From Chloroflexota bacterium (lineage in GTDB: Bacteria; Chloroflexota; FW602-bin22; JAMCYS01): DNA of 10,656 nucleotides. A program made the translations under genes and the position numbers. Positions within the stretch are counted from its first letter, which is position 1, and each line of letters begins with the position of its first letter. The notes under the pieces are model-generated. The model ran no database searches and was not told the origin of the DNA. It saw only the letters and a list, made by a program, of their open reading frames with translations. Below are positions 1-8,612 of the stretch, piece after piece. The stretch lies in the NCBI GenBank assembly GCA_021847625.1, contig JAJZQK010000057.1, positions 1 through 10,656 of the forward strand, given 5' to 3'.

Positions 1-1538
1 ATGGCCGATGCAAAGCACTCGGCAGCCTTCAGGAGTTCGCCCTTGGACATGCATCGCAACCCTTGGTGACGCAACTCTGAACCTGGCTCGTCCGAAACGC
101 TTTGTCCGGGCTGCTGGGTCGATTCGCGAGCCTGCCTAAGGTTGTGCCGAAGTTCATCGGCTCGGGATTCCGGCAAGCCTCGCCTCTCGGCTTCCTCGAT
201 CGCCTTCATCGCCTCCTCGGTGCGTCTCTGTTGATAGCGCAGTTCCGAGAGAACCAGCCACGGTTCGTGGGTGCGGGATGAGGGCAGATGTTCCTCTAGA
301 AGCCGCTCGAGTTGGGAGTGCTTTCCGGCTTCCAGATAGAGTCGGGCCAGGAGGGAAGACGCCTTGGCCCAGACAGGGGAGCTTGCTATGGCTCGTTCTG
401 CCCAGTTTACCGCGTCGGCGTTCTGCCCAAGTGCCCTGTAGCACTCGGCTAGGCTCAGCTCCACCCATGCATCGGGTGGCCTGAAGCCTCGGACGGGAGT
501 TCGTAGGTTGGCTTGGGCGCGCTGCAGCTGCGGAAGCGCCTCCTCAGGGTGGCCGCGAGACAGGCGCAAGCGGGCGGAGAGCAGCAGGAAGTGGGGATCG
601 TCTGGAAACTCCGCCAGCGCGGGGCTGAGCAGCGGCTCCATGGCGTCGAGGTCGGAGCGGTGGTCCAGTATTCTGAGGGTCGTCACGTAGGCCCACGATC
701 GCTTCCACTCCTGGAGCGGCTGCGGCCGAGTGCGAGACAGAAAGTCACGCATGTCTGCCTCGGCGCCCGCCAGGTCTCCGGCTGCCCCTCGGGCCTGACC
801 GCGGTAGAAGATCAGGTCGACGCTGTCCGGTTTCAGCTCTAGCTGTCGCTCTATGATAGCCAGGTTCCGTTTGCCCTTCCGGTGCAGCGCTTCTGCGGTC
901 GAGTAGCCGACGTGAGATATGGTGATGTCGGTGCGTGCCAGTGACAGGCCAGCGTGCACCAGGCCATCGAATACCGACTCGTGAATGGCGCCGCTGAAGC
1001 GAACCCCGAAGCCGTTGCGGAACAGCCGGATGTGCTCCGTGACGTCGTCCCCGCCGGTGAGGGTCTTGCTGGACACCAGACAGACATAGCCGCCGGCTTT
1101 GCCTGAAGCGGTCACCAGCTTGATCTGGGCGATGGTCTCCTGGCTGGGACGGTCGTCGGCGTCCATCCAGAAGACCCACTCCCCGGTCGCCCGACGGATC
1201 GACTCGTTGCGGGCTGCGGCGAAGTCGTCGCACCAGGGGAAAGAGTAGACCTTAGCGCCCAGTTCACGGGCGATTTCTGCTGTGCCGTCGGTGGATCCTG
1301 TGTCTACCACGATCACCTCCGAGGCCAGATCAGCCAGGGATTCCAGGCAGGGCCTCAGATTCTCGGCCTCGTTCTTGACGATCATGCATACGGAGATGGA
1401 TGGCCACTTCGATGGTGCTCGTGGCTCCACTTTGAGACTGAGCATCTCGAACTGCCCCCCTGGTTGCCCACCCCGTGCTTTCGCTTGTCGGCGATGCTGG
1501 CCGACGGCGTGGTTCCTTCGCTCCTTCGTGCGTTTCAT
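1..1538 (-). CDS. Family 2 glycosyltransferase with C-terminal TPR repeats (partial, C-terminus cut by window edge)
   Basis: The reading frame is open for 512 codons from an ATG at 1538 to the left edge, so the C-terminus is missing. Residues 46-210 are a GT-A family 2 domain. Visible motifs are SVCMIVKNE (49-57), VVDTGSTDGT (77-86), the metal/nucleotide-binding DADD (126-129) and IHES (185-188). From about residue 225 to the end the protein is helical and TPR-like, for example DLIFYRGQARGAAGDLAGAE (241-260), the 358-385 repeat and KGELLKAAECFASA (499-512). The first 45 residues are basic and probably disordered. GGGGAGG lies 4 nt before the ATG; an internal ATG at residue 32 is the alternative start. 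The gene begins 17 nt after the stop of the giant glycosyltransferase gene, so they are probably cotranscribed. No signal peptide or membrane segment is visible, so it is likely cytoplasmic. GT2-TPR proteins are common near flagellin genes; the transferred sugar and the acceptor cannot be read from sequence. Confidence 0.9.
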   Translation of the reverse strand, partial: MKRTKERRNHAVGQHRRQAKARGGQPGGQFEMLSLKVEPRAPSKWPSISVCMIVKNEAENLRPCLESLADLASEVIVVDTGSTDGTAEIARELGAKVYSFPWCDDFAAARNESIRRATGEWVFWMDADDRPSQETIAQIKLVTASGKAGGYVCLVSSKTLTGGDDVTEHIRLFRNGFGVRFSGAIHESVFDGLVHAGLSLARTDITISHVGYSTAEALHRKGKRNLAIIERQLELKPDSVDLIFYRGQARGAAGDLAGAEADMRDFLSRTRPQPLQEWKRSWAYVTTLRILDHRSDLDAMEPLLSPALAEFPDDPHFLLLSARLRLSRGHPEEALPQLQRAQANLRTPVRGFRPPDAWVELSLAECYRALGQNADAVNWAERAIASSPVWAKASSLLARLYLEAGKHSQLERLLEEHLPSSRTHEPWLVLSELRYQQRRTEEAMKAIEEAERRGLPESRADELRHNLRQARESTQQPGQSVSDEPGSELRHQGLRCMSKGELLKAAECFASA

Positions 1539-1555
1539 CTGCCCTCCCCTTGCTC

Positions 1556-4500
1556 TCATCCAGCCACGGCGCAAGAACGCAAGTCTTCGACGGCCTGCTG
1601 CAGAGGGTCCACGTCCGGATGGTCTGGCTGAATGTCGCGCAGCCGCTGGAGCCCCATTTCGGCCCCGTCCGCATCGCCCAGTTCGAGACTTAGGGTGGTG
1701 AAAGCTGACAGGACACCGGCGCTGGCTGCATTCCTTGTGAGCGCCTCCTTGATGGCCTCGGTGGCCTCTACGTACCGTTCTTGACCGCGATACAGGTCGA
1801 TTAGATTCAGCAACCCCTGCACGTCTTGACGATCGACGTCTCTTGCCCTCTGGAAAGCGGCTTCTGCACCCTGGAGATCGTCCACCTGATAGAGGGCTAC
1901 CCCCAGTTGGTTGTGCATGGCCGCTGCCTGAGGAACCAGATCGGCGGCGCGGCGCAGGTGAGGAATCGCCTCCTCTACTCTTCCCAGGGCTGTTAGCGTG
2001 GAGCCGAGGGCGGTGTGGGCTGCTGCCAGGTCTGGATACCGTTCTACCAGTTGGCCGGACTCGCGGGCGGCGGCCTCCAGGTCCCCCCGGTCCATGGCCT
2101 CGCGGCCCGCCGCCATCAGTTTGTCGAGGAGATCCTGTGGTGAGCGTGCCCCATCGGCTGCAAGTGTCCCGGTGACGATGCCTCCTCCGCCATGCTCGTT
2201 GGCGGGTTCCATTTCCTGCCACCAGCGACCGCTCTCCTCTAATGCATGGTCGTCGGCGAGATCAGGTAGCTGCACTGGTACCATCGCACTCGGCGGGGCG
2301 GTGGTGATGCGATAGCCCTTTTCGTAGGGGGAGTCTGACGGCACCCCCCACTTGGTCTTGAACAGCTCCCAGTTGCGCAGGAGGCTGGCGTTGTAGTCGA
2401 TCTTGGCGGCCTTGAAGGTCTGGCCTCCAGAGTGGTGGATGAAGACGTCCTGGGCAATTCGTGCCTCGTATCCGGCGAAGGCCGCTCGAACGCAGAAGTC
2501 GTCGTCCTCGAAGTTGCCACTACCGTATCGTTCGTCGAGTCCGCCGATGCGGTCGACGACGGCCCTTCGCGCGAGGAGGCAGAAACCGACCAACCGCATG
2601 ACCCTCGTGCTCTCACCGTCGTGGTCGATGGACCACTTCGAGGCGAAGGCTTCGAGTTCCTCGATAGAGTGGTAGCCGGGGTCGGGGACGAGCTGGGGGC
2701 CGGAGACATAGTGGGCCATGGGCCCGACCACGCCAGTCTGAGGGTGCGTCTGGAAGGCGGCGAGCATGCGGGAGAGCCATCCTGGGGTGACGATGGTGTC
2801 GTTGTTGAGCAGCAGGACGTAGTCGCCCCTCGCTATGGACAGCGCCTGGTTGTTGCCGGCGGCGAAGCCGCGATTGGCGCTGTTGGCGATGACGCGAACG
2901 TGCTCGCGGGTGGCGGCGTAAGCGCGGAGGTAGTCCACGGTCCTGTCAGTGGAGGCATTGTCCACCACGATCAACTCGTGAGGCTCGGGGGTGTGGGCCT
3001 CCACGCTAGCCAGGCATTGCTGTGTGGCGGACAGCTCGTTGTGCGTGAGGATGACGATGCTCACTAGCGCAGGCGGTACGGTCTTCTTGGAACTGGTGTC
3101 GGGCTCCACCGCGGCCGTGCGGCTGCTGGACAAAGCCTTCATCACACCCACCTCATGGAGCCACTCGATGGCCCCGCCCATCCGATGAGAGTATGTGTGC
3201 CTCGACAGAACGGCAGCGTGGGCCGCCGTGCCCATGGAGCGCCGGGCCTGATCGTCGCTCAGCAGGAGCTGCAGCTTGTGCTGGAGTTCCTCCGGTGTGC
3301 GGTACACGGCCATCTCTTTGCCTTCCTCGAATAGTTCGGGCAGTCCGTTGTCGTCGAGGGCGTTGGTCAGCAGCGGGCGGCCCATCGCGAGCGCCTCGAA
3401 TACCCGCATGTTGACGTCGTCCCGAACGCTGCGGTTGAAGACCACTCGAGCTTCCGAGTACCGGCGGGCCATGTCGTCGCCGAAAGCCCTGCCCACATAA
3501 TGGTTGGGGAACCTTTGGCGAAGAAGCTCGATGAGCGCCGCGCGCTCTGGCCCCACAGGGTTCTCCGGCTCGGTTAGATTGCCGACGAAGCACCAGTCGA
3601 GCCGCTCGGGAACCGGCATGAGGCGGTGGACCTCCGGATCAGCCGCCAGTGGCAGCCAAACGGCAGGGATTCCGTCGTCCCGCAGTCGCTCCGTGCCATT
3701 GCGCTGGGCCGCGAATACGGCATCGAAGTGGGCCGCTTTCTCTCGATCCCATTCGTACTGGAGGTGGGTGTCGATAACCCACCAAGCGGCCGGTCTGAGA
3801 TGAGACGGGAGCAGGTACTTGAGCCCATCGTCGATCTGCAGAAACAGGTCGTAGTCCTCGGCCCGAAGGGTGTTGAGATGATGAGGCAGGACGTGCTTCA
3901 CCTGGCAGATCTGCTCTAGAGCCCTGCGGCAGTACTCGCCGGTGGTGTCGGGCCGGATGATGTTGTCGTAAATGAGGGCGACTCGTAGGTCCCGAAACCG
4001 GCCCAAGTCCTCAGATGTCGGGGCCAGCAGAGGGGCATGGCGTGAACAGCGGAGTTCTCGCGACCCCCTCGCCTCTTGGACGTAACCGTCAGACATGCCC
4101 CCCACTGCTGCGGCATGCGAGCACTTGGCTTCCTCGGCTGTCTGTTTGCCGTTGCGTGGCCGGCGTCCGCCTGGTCGGCAGGTCTCCAGCGTCCCCGAGG
4201 TGAGTGCGGTGTTCGGCATTTGGTAGCATGCCACTCGCCCCGCTCCACCGTCGGCGATATTGCCGTCCGGGGTTATGATGAGGTCAGGGCGAATCCTGCC
4301 CAGCCACTTCTGCTTTAGGCGCTCTGTGTTCTGGCCCGCGCGGCGGAACCGCTCTGGCCCGCTCTGCGAAACGTGGTGCAGTACTGCGCTCTCGGGTTGG
4401 TATACTATCTTCCAACCACGCTCTTGCAAAGTGAAGAATAGATCAATGTCCTCGAATCCGTTCCAGTAACCCTCATCGAAGCCGCCTGCTTCGTCAAAGG

Positions 4501-7231
4501 CGCTTTTCCGCACCATCAGACATGCCCCTGTGACTGCCTGATACGTGCGGGGTTGATTGGCCTCGGGGGTGTTTCCAGGTAGCCGCGAGAACGCACTCTG
4601 AAGAAACAGAGAACTCCCGTGCCCCTGATCCTCCACCAACAGAATGCCGGCGTTGTCGATGGTACCGTTGGCCAACAGCATCTTGCTCCCTGCCACTCCA
4701 ACAGCCGGGTCCGCGTCGAGCACTTCTTTGAGCCTAGGAAGCCAGTTGGGCTGAACCTCGGTGTCGTTGTTGAGGAAGAGCAAGTATCTTCCGACTGCAG
4801 CTTCGGCACCCTGATTGCAGGCGCGCGCAAAGCCGAGGTTTCGTTCGTTCAGGATCGCTCGAAGCTGGCCACTGGCTTGCTGCTGCAGCAGGAACTCCTG
4901 GGTGCCGTCCGTGGAGCCGTTGTCCACAACTATCACCTCGTAGGACGACGGCCCGGTGTTCCTGTGTACCGCGTCAAGGCACTGTTTCGTCAGGTCCAGC
5001 CTGTTGTAGACGGGAATGATGATAGAGATCTCTGTGGATTGAGGGGCCGCATCGGCTAGATGCACACCGGCAGCTGGCGCATTCGCTTCGTCGGCAGCGG
5101 TCGCGCTTGGGCGGACCCCGTCGATGGCCTCCCGGATGGGCACGGCCTCCGGGTGGTCGGGGGCGACCGCGAGGAGTCGCCGCAGCCCCAGCTCCGCGCC
5201 CTCCAGATCGCCCAGCTCCAGGCTGAGGGTGGCGAAGGAGGCGAGGATGTCGGCGTTGTTGGGATCGATCCGCAGCGCGTCCTTGATCAGCTCGGTGGCC
5301 TCCACGTAGCGATCCTCAGTGCGGTGGAGGTGGACCAGGTTGAGGACGGCACCGATGTCGGCGGGGTCGGCCTCCCTGGCCCGGGTGAATGCCGTCTCGG
5401 CACCCTTGGCGTCGCCCGATTGGAAGAGGGCGACCCCCAGTTGGTTGTGGAGGGCGGCGGCGTTGGGCGCCAGCTCGGCGGCACGGCGCAGGTGGGGGAC
5501 GGCCTCCTGGGGCCGCTCCAGGGCCATGAGGGTGGAGCCGAGGGCGGTGTGGGCGGCGGCCAGTTCCGGGTGCTGCTCGGTCAGGCGGGCGAACTCCCGC
5601 GCCGCGACCTCCAGGTCGCCCCGCTCCAGGGCCTCTCGGCCGGCGGCCATCAGTTGGTCAAGGGGTGCCAGAAGCCGTTCGGACTCGACAGCCGTATCTC
5701 GGAGCTTGGGTATTGCGGTTCCCGGTGGGACGGCGCGGCGCCGTCCGGCTTCCCGATCGTCATTGGTGCCGAGGGGGTGCTCGGTTGGGGCGAGACCGCT
5801 GCCGTGCGACGCGGGAGCCCTGTGGACGTTGCGTGAGGTCGAGACGTTCGTGTTGGACGCGCCTGCCGAACTGTGAGGCCCCATGGGCAATACTACTAGT
5901 CTCGGCTCCGACAGCATGTGCTGGAAGCCCATTCTGTGTGCATCGAACCTTGCCTGCTGCCAGGCTGCATCACCCTTCTCCGGCGCGCTCGTAGCGCGAC
6001 TATCCTGCTCAGCGTGCAGCCGGAAGTAGCTCAAGGTTTCCGTGAGATAGATCGCGTCTCCCTTGCTGAGCAGGCTCAGCCACATCGACACGTCCACGTT
6101 CCAGGCGGCGCGGCGGCCGGCGAAGCTCAGTATGTCGGGCTTGCTATCGCACAGGTCTGCCCTTCGGAACATGACAGTTGTTGGCTCGCCTACGAAGTTC
6201 GTTCTTGTGTACAACATGGCGCTACCGAGGGACACTCCCTCGACGACACTGTCCTGCGTGACTATCCGTCGGGTTGCCCCTATGTCCGGTAAGGCGCGAC
6301 CTGATGCGTTGATGCACTGGCGATGCGACGTGACCAGCGTTACCTCCGGATAAGAGTCCAGACACTCGGCCATGCGGGAGACGCAACCTGGATGGAGGAG
6401 ATCATCGTCGTTCAAGAACTTTATGTAGTCGCCCGATGCCAACTCGAAACAGTGGATGTAGTTGGCACCCGCCCCCAGACGAGCCCGGTTTCTGTAATAC
6501 CTGATACGTCTGTCAGTTCCGGCATAATCGTCCACGATTCGACGGATCTCGTCTGTCGCGCTGTCGTCGGAGACGACGATCTCCAGTTGGCGGAAAGTCT
6601 GTTTGAGAGCGCTCTCGAGAGCAAGCCTGAAGTACTTGGGATTGTAGGCGGGGATCAGAACGCTGACCAATGCCTCCCCGAGGCCCGTCGCTCGGCATGG
6701 TTTGGTGAACTCCATGATGAGATGGGAGTCCTTGCGCCACTCCAGTCCGCGAAATGCGGGGTGCTCGCTTTCCCCGTGGGTGCAGCGAGCTGGCCGGGAG
6801 AGGCCAGCGCATGTTGCCAACCTCGTCAGCTCTTCTTCGTTGTACGACCACTGATGCCCCCACTCCCGCATGCCTATGTTGAGGTACTCGCATCGGTTGT
6901 CGATCCACTCGTAGTGGAAGTCATGGAGCCAGGCTTGGTTCTGCCAGTCACTGAGGTAGCGCTGGATCGCGTGGTCCAGATCTGGAGTAGCCACACGGAG
7001 CCGGCCGTCGGGCACTAGGACTCGCCGGCACTCACGGAGGAATCTGACTCCCTCCGCCTGAGTTAGGTGCTCAATGAAATGCTCACAATAGATGCCGTCG
7101 ACGGAATTGCTGGGAAAGGGCAGACCACGCCGGACGTCGGCTTGCACGTCTGCACCACTATCCATGTCGAGATTGACGAATCCGGCTAGTTTGCGATTTC
7201 CGGCTCCCACGTTGATAAAGACACCGTCCAT
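1556..7231 (-). CDS. Giant multidomain protein: methyltransferase-GT2-TPR-GT2-CgeB-like GT-GT2-TPR
   Basis: A 1891-residue protein. Domains in order: (1) 1-180, class I SAM methyltransferase-like, with NVGAGNRKLAGFVNLD (7-22), an EHFIEHL motif (50-56) and LVPDGRLRVATPDLD (72-86). (2) 188-445, GT2 with VSVLIPAYN and LNDDD (273-277). (3) 520-706, TPR module. (4) 733-990, GT2 with VVDNGSTDGT (768-777), NNDTE and GFEDIDL (925-931). (5) 1080-1362, GT-B/CgeB-like (Glyco_trans_1_2 type) with CFVGNLT (1214-1220) and FEALAMGRPLLTN (1278-1290). (6) 1388-1640, GT2 with VVDNASTD, LLNNDT and NFEDDD (1573-1578). (7) 1700-1886, second TPR module. Ser/Pro/Gly- or Cys-containing linkers (450-518, 991-1076) join the domains. 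No signal peptide or membrane segment is seen. The start at 7231 is chosen because AGGAG sits 7 nt upstream and the methyltransferase fold begins at once; an in-frame ATG at 7456 would overlap the aminotransferase gene and add 75 low-complexity residues. Inferred role: stepwise assembly of a methylated glycan, probably on flagellin. Confidence 0.88.
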   Translation of the reverse strand: MDGVFINVGAGNRKLAGFVNLDMDSGADVQADVRRGLPFPSNSVDGIYCEHFIEHLTQAEGVRFLRECRRVLVPDGRLRVATPDLDHAIQRYLSDWQNQAWLHDFHYEWIDNRCEYLNIGMREWGHQWSYNEEELTRLATCAGLSRPARCTHGESEHPAFRGLEWRKDSHLIMEFTKPCRATGLGEALVSVLIPAYNPKYFRLALESALKQTFRQLEIVVSDDSATDEIRRIVDDYAGTDRRIRYYRNRARLGAGANYIHCFELASGDYIKFLNDDDLLHPGCVSRMAECLDSYPEVTLVTSHRQCINASGRALPDIGATRRIVTQDSVVEGVSLGSAMLYTRTNFVGEPTTVMFRRADLCDSKPDILSFAGRRAAWNVDVSMWLSLLSKGDAIYLTETLSYFRLHAEQDSRATSAPEKGDAAWQQARFDAHRMGFQHMLSEPRLVVLPMGPHSSAGASNTNVSTSRNVHRAPASHGSGLAPTEHPLGTNDDREAGRRRAVPPGTAIPKLRDTAVESERLLAPLDQLMAAGREALERGDLEVAAREFARLTEQHPELAAAHTALGSTLMALERPQEAVPHLRRAAELAPNAAALHNQLGVALFQSGDAKGAETAFTRAREADPADIGAVLNLVHLHRTEDRYVEATELIKDALRIDPNNADILASFATLSLELGDLEGAELGLRRLLAVAPDHPEAVPIREAIDGVRPSATAADEANAPAAGVHLADAAPQSTEISIIIPVYNRLDLTKQCLDAVHRNTGPSSYEVIVVDNGSTDGTQEFLLQQQASGQLRAILNERNLGFARACNQGAEAAVGRYLLFLNNDTEVQPNWLPRLKEVLDADPAVGVAGSKMLLANGTIDNAGILLVEDQGHGSSLFLQSAFSRLPGNTPEANQPRTYQAVTGACLMVRKSAFDEAGGFDEGYWNGFEDIDLFFTLQERGWKIVYQPESAVLHHVSQSGPERFRRAGQNTERLKQKWLGRIRPDLIITPDGNIADGGAGRVACYQMPNTALTSGTLETCRPGGRRPRNGKQTAEEAKCSHAAAVGGMSDGYVQEARGSRELRCSRHAPLLAPTSEDLGRFRDLRVALIYDNIIRPDTTGEYCRRALEQICQVKHVLPHHLNTLRAEDYDLFLQIDDGLKYLLPSHLRPAAWWVIDTHLQYEWDREKAAHFDAVFAAQRNGTERLRDDGIPAVWLPLAADPEVHRLMPVPERLDWCFVGNLTEPENPVGPERAALIELLRQRFPNHYVGRAFGDDMARRYSEARVVFNRSVRDDVNMRVFEALAMGRPLLTNALDDNGLPELFEEGKEMAVYRTPEELQHKLQLLLSDDQARRSMGTAAHAAVLSRHTYSHRMGGAIEWLHEVGVMKALSSSRTAAVEPDTSSKKTVPPALVSIVILTHNELSATQQCLASVEAHTPEPHELIVVDNASTDRTVDYLRAYAATREHVRVIANSANRGFAAGNNQALSIARGDYVLLLNNDTIVTPGWLSRMLAAFQTHPQTGVVGPMAHYVSGPQLVPDPGYHSIEELEAFASKWSIDHDGESTRVMRLVGFCLLARRAVVDRIGGLDERYGSGNFEDDDFCVRAAFAGYEARIAQDVFIHHSGGQTFKAAKIDYNASLLRNWELFKTKWGVPSDSPYEKGYRITTAPPSAMVPVQLPDLADDHALEESGRWWQEMEPANEHGGGGIVTGTLAADGARSPQDLLDKLMAAGREAMDRGDLEAAARESGQLVERYPDLAAAHTALGSTLTALGRVEEAIPHLRRAADLVPQAAAMHNQLGVALYQVDDLQGAEAAFQRARDVDRQDVQGLLNLIDLYRGQERYVEATEAIKEALTRNAASAGVLSAFTTLSLELGDADGAEMGLQRLRDIQPDHPDVDPLQQAVEDLRSCAVAG
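1592..2131 (-). repeat. TPR module, copy 2 (internal duplication in the giant gene)
   Basis: Encodes residues 1701-1880, the C-terminal TPR module, offset exactly 3534 bases (1178 codons) from copy 1. The ungapped alignment shows a segmental duplication rather than two independently acquired TPR domains. Confidence 0.85.
5126..5665 (-). repeat. TPR module, copy 1 (internal duplication in the giant gene)
   Basis: Encodes residues 523-702 of the giant protein. It aligns without gaps to residues 1701-1880. By hand count about 60% of residues are identical, with blocks such as AAAHTALGSTL and HNQLGVAL. A 23-base stretch at 5532-5554 is identical to 1998-2020. Confidence 0.85.
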
Positions 7232-7238
7232 GTGGCTG

Positions 7239-7243
7239 CTCCT
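7239..7243 (-). promoter_or_regulatory. Ribosome binding site that decides the start of the giant glycosyltransferase
   Basis: AGGAG on the minus strand, 7 nt before the ATG at 7231. It supports this start over the in-frame ATG at 7456 inside the aminotransferase gene. Confidence 0.75.
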
Positions 7244-7334
7244 GTTCCTCGCCCGTGGCCCTCGCTGGGGTGTTGGGCAGTGTGCGGCTATGCTCCTGGC
7301 CCAAGATGGAGGCATTCCGATCTGCGATATGTCG

Positions 7335-8612
7335 TCATGCGAAGGCTGGGACTGGGTCGGTGGGTGCGGAGATTCGCCCAACTCCAACCACCACCGTGTG
7401 CTCCACGTCTTGGCAGCCTTCCTTGAGTCTCTTGCTGACTTCGCTGGCATGGGCAACGACGAACCTGATTACGTCGGAGACGGCACGGATCTGATCTGAG
7501 TCAACAGCGGTGCCCGTGGGTAGAGCCAGTACCCTCTCAGCTAGTCGCTCCGTTTCTTTCAGAAGCAGACCGGCATGTGGAAAATAGGACCGGTAAGGTT
7601 CCATGCGATGACACCCAGGGTAGAAGTACCTTCGAGCTAGGATGTTTTCAGCGGCGAGAACCCTGACTAGTTGGTCACGCGTGACGCCCGCAGCGGCCTC
7701 GTCTACCTCCAGGACGATGTACTGGTAGTTGCAGCGTTCAGACTCGTCGTAAGTGACCATGGTGATACCGGGAATGCCGGCGAGGGCTTGCTGATAGCGC
7801 TTATAGTTGCTGTAGTTCGCAGCCACGAAGCCTGAGAGCCCATCTAGAGATGTCAGGCCCATGGCCGCAGACACCTCACTCATCTTTCCGTTGGTCCCAA
7901 TGTAGACGACATTGTCATACCCAGAGAAGCCGAAGTTCTTCATGAGGCGTATCTTGGATGCGAGATCGTCATCGTTAGTGACGACTGCGCCCCCCTCGAA
8001 GGTGTTGAAGAACTTGGTAGCGTGGAAGCTCAGCACCTCGGCATCACCGAAGCCTCCGATCATGCGCCCCTGGTACGAGCAGCCAAAGGCGTGGGCAGCG
8101 TCAAATAACAGTCTCAAGTTCCGATTGTGAGCGATGCTGGTGAGAGCGTCGACGTCGCATGGCCGCCCCCAGACATGAACGCCAATGATGCCGGTGGTCC
8201 GCGGGGTGATCATCGCTTCGATCTTGGTGGGATCGATATTGTGGGTGTGTGGATCCACATCGCAGAAGACGGGGGTGATCTCCTGCCATTGCAGGGCGTG
8301 GGCTGTGGCAATGAAGGTGAAAGATGGGACTATGACTTCGCCGTGCAAGCCCGCGGCCCGGGCGAGGATTTCCAGGGCTACGGTTGCATTGCACATGGCA
8401 ATGCAGTGCTTCACGCCCAGATACTCTGCAACCCTGCGTTCGAATTCCTGGACGTAGGGCCCTCGATTTGTGAGCCAATCCCGATCCAGGACATCGTTGA
8501 TGCGGTCGAGGAGCAGCTTGCGGTCGCCGATGTTGGGGCGTCCAACGTGGAGTTGCTCTCCGGCAGCAGGAGTTCCGCCGAAGATCGCGAGATCGCTAAC
8601 CCTGGTGTTCAT
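7335..8612 (-). CDS. DegT/DnrJ/EryC1-family PLP-dependent sugar aminotransferase
   Basis: A 425-residue protein. Residues 10-395 match the DegT/DnrJ/EryC1/StrS fold, which transaminates keto-sugar nucleotides using PLP and an amino donor such as glutamate. Visible signatures are LTNRGPYVQEFE (47-58), the cofactor-phosphate region around CNATVALE (74-81), the PLP-ring contact DAAHAFG (171-177), the Schiff-base lysine K200 in SFHATKFFNTFEGG (195-208), and NGKMSEVSAAMGL (241-253). The final 30 residues look like a nonconserved tail. The ATG at 8612 overlaps the acetyltransferase stop as ATGA, implying translational coupling. The pairing with a PglD/VioB-like acetyltransferase suggests a C4-amination, such as dTDP-4-amino-4,6-dideoxyglucose (VioA-like) or UDP-4-amino-4,6-dideoxy-GlcNAc (PglE-like). 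The sequence does not decide between them. No nucleotidyltransferase or dehydratase gene is in the window, so the keto-sugar must be made elsewhere. Confidence 0.92.
   Translation of the reverse strand: MNTRVSDLAIFGGTPAAGEQLHVGRPNIGDRKLLLDRINDVLDRDWLTNRGPYVQEFERRVAEYLGVKHCIAMCNATVALEILARAAGLHGEVIVPSFTFIATAHALQWQEITPVFCDVDPHTHNIDPTKIEAMITPRTTGIIGVHVWGRPCDVDALTSIAHNRNLRLLFDAAHAFGCSYQGRMIGGFGDAEVLSFHATKFFNTFEGGAVVTNDDDLASKIRLMKNFGFSGYDNVVYIGTNGKMSEVSAAMGLTSLDGLSGFVAANYSNYKRYQQALAGIPGITMVTYDESERCNYQYIVLEVDEAAAGVTRDQLVRVLAAENILARRYFYPGCHRMEPYRSYFPHAGLLLKETERLAERVLALPTGTAVDSDQIRAVSDVIRFVVAHASEVSKRLKEGCQDVEHTVVVGVGRISAPTDPVPAFA

Noticed and set aside
745..1233. 162-codon minus-strand open frame rich in Arg
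   Set aside because: It is out of frame with the GT2-TPR gene, which has intact DTGSTDGT and DADD motifs in the neighbouring frame.
5060..5836. 258-codon open frame on the + strand
   Set aside because: It is antisense to the first TPR module; its Gly/Val/Glu-rich, repetitive translation is the expected shadow of GC-rich TPR coding sequence, with no recognisable domain.
6323..7018. 231-codon + strand open frame
   Set aside because: It is antisense to the methyltransferase and first GT2 domain, which are clearly coding on the other strand.
7232..7456. In-frame upstream extension of the giant gene to an ATG at 7456
   Set aside because: It would overlap the aminotransferase gene by 122 bases, encodes low-complexity sequence with no domain, and lacks the good AGGAG seen before 7231.
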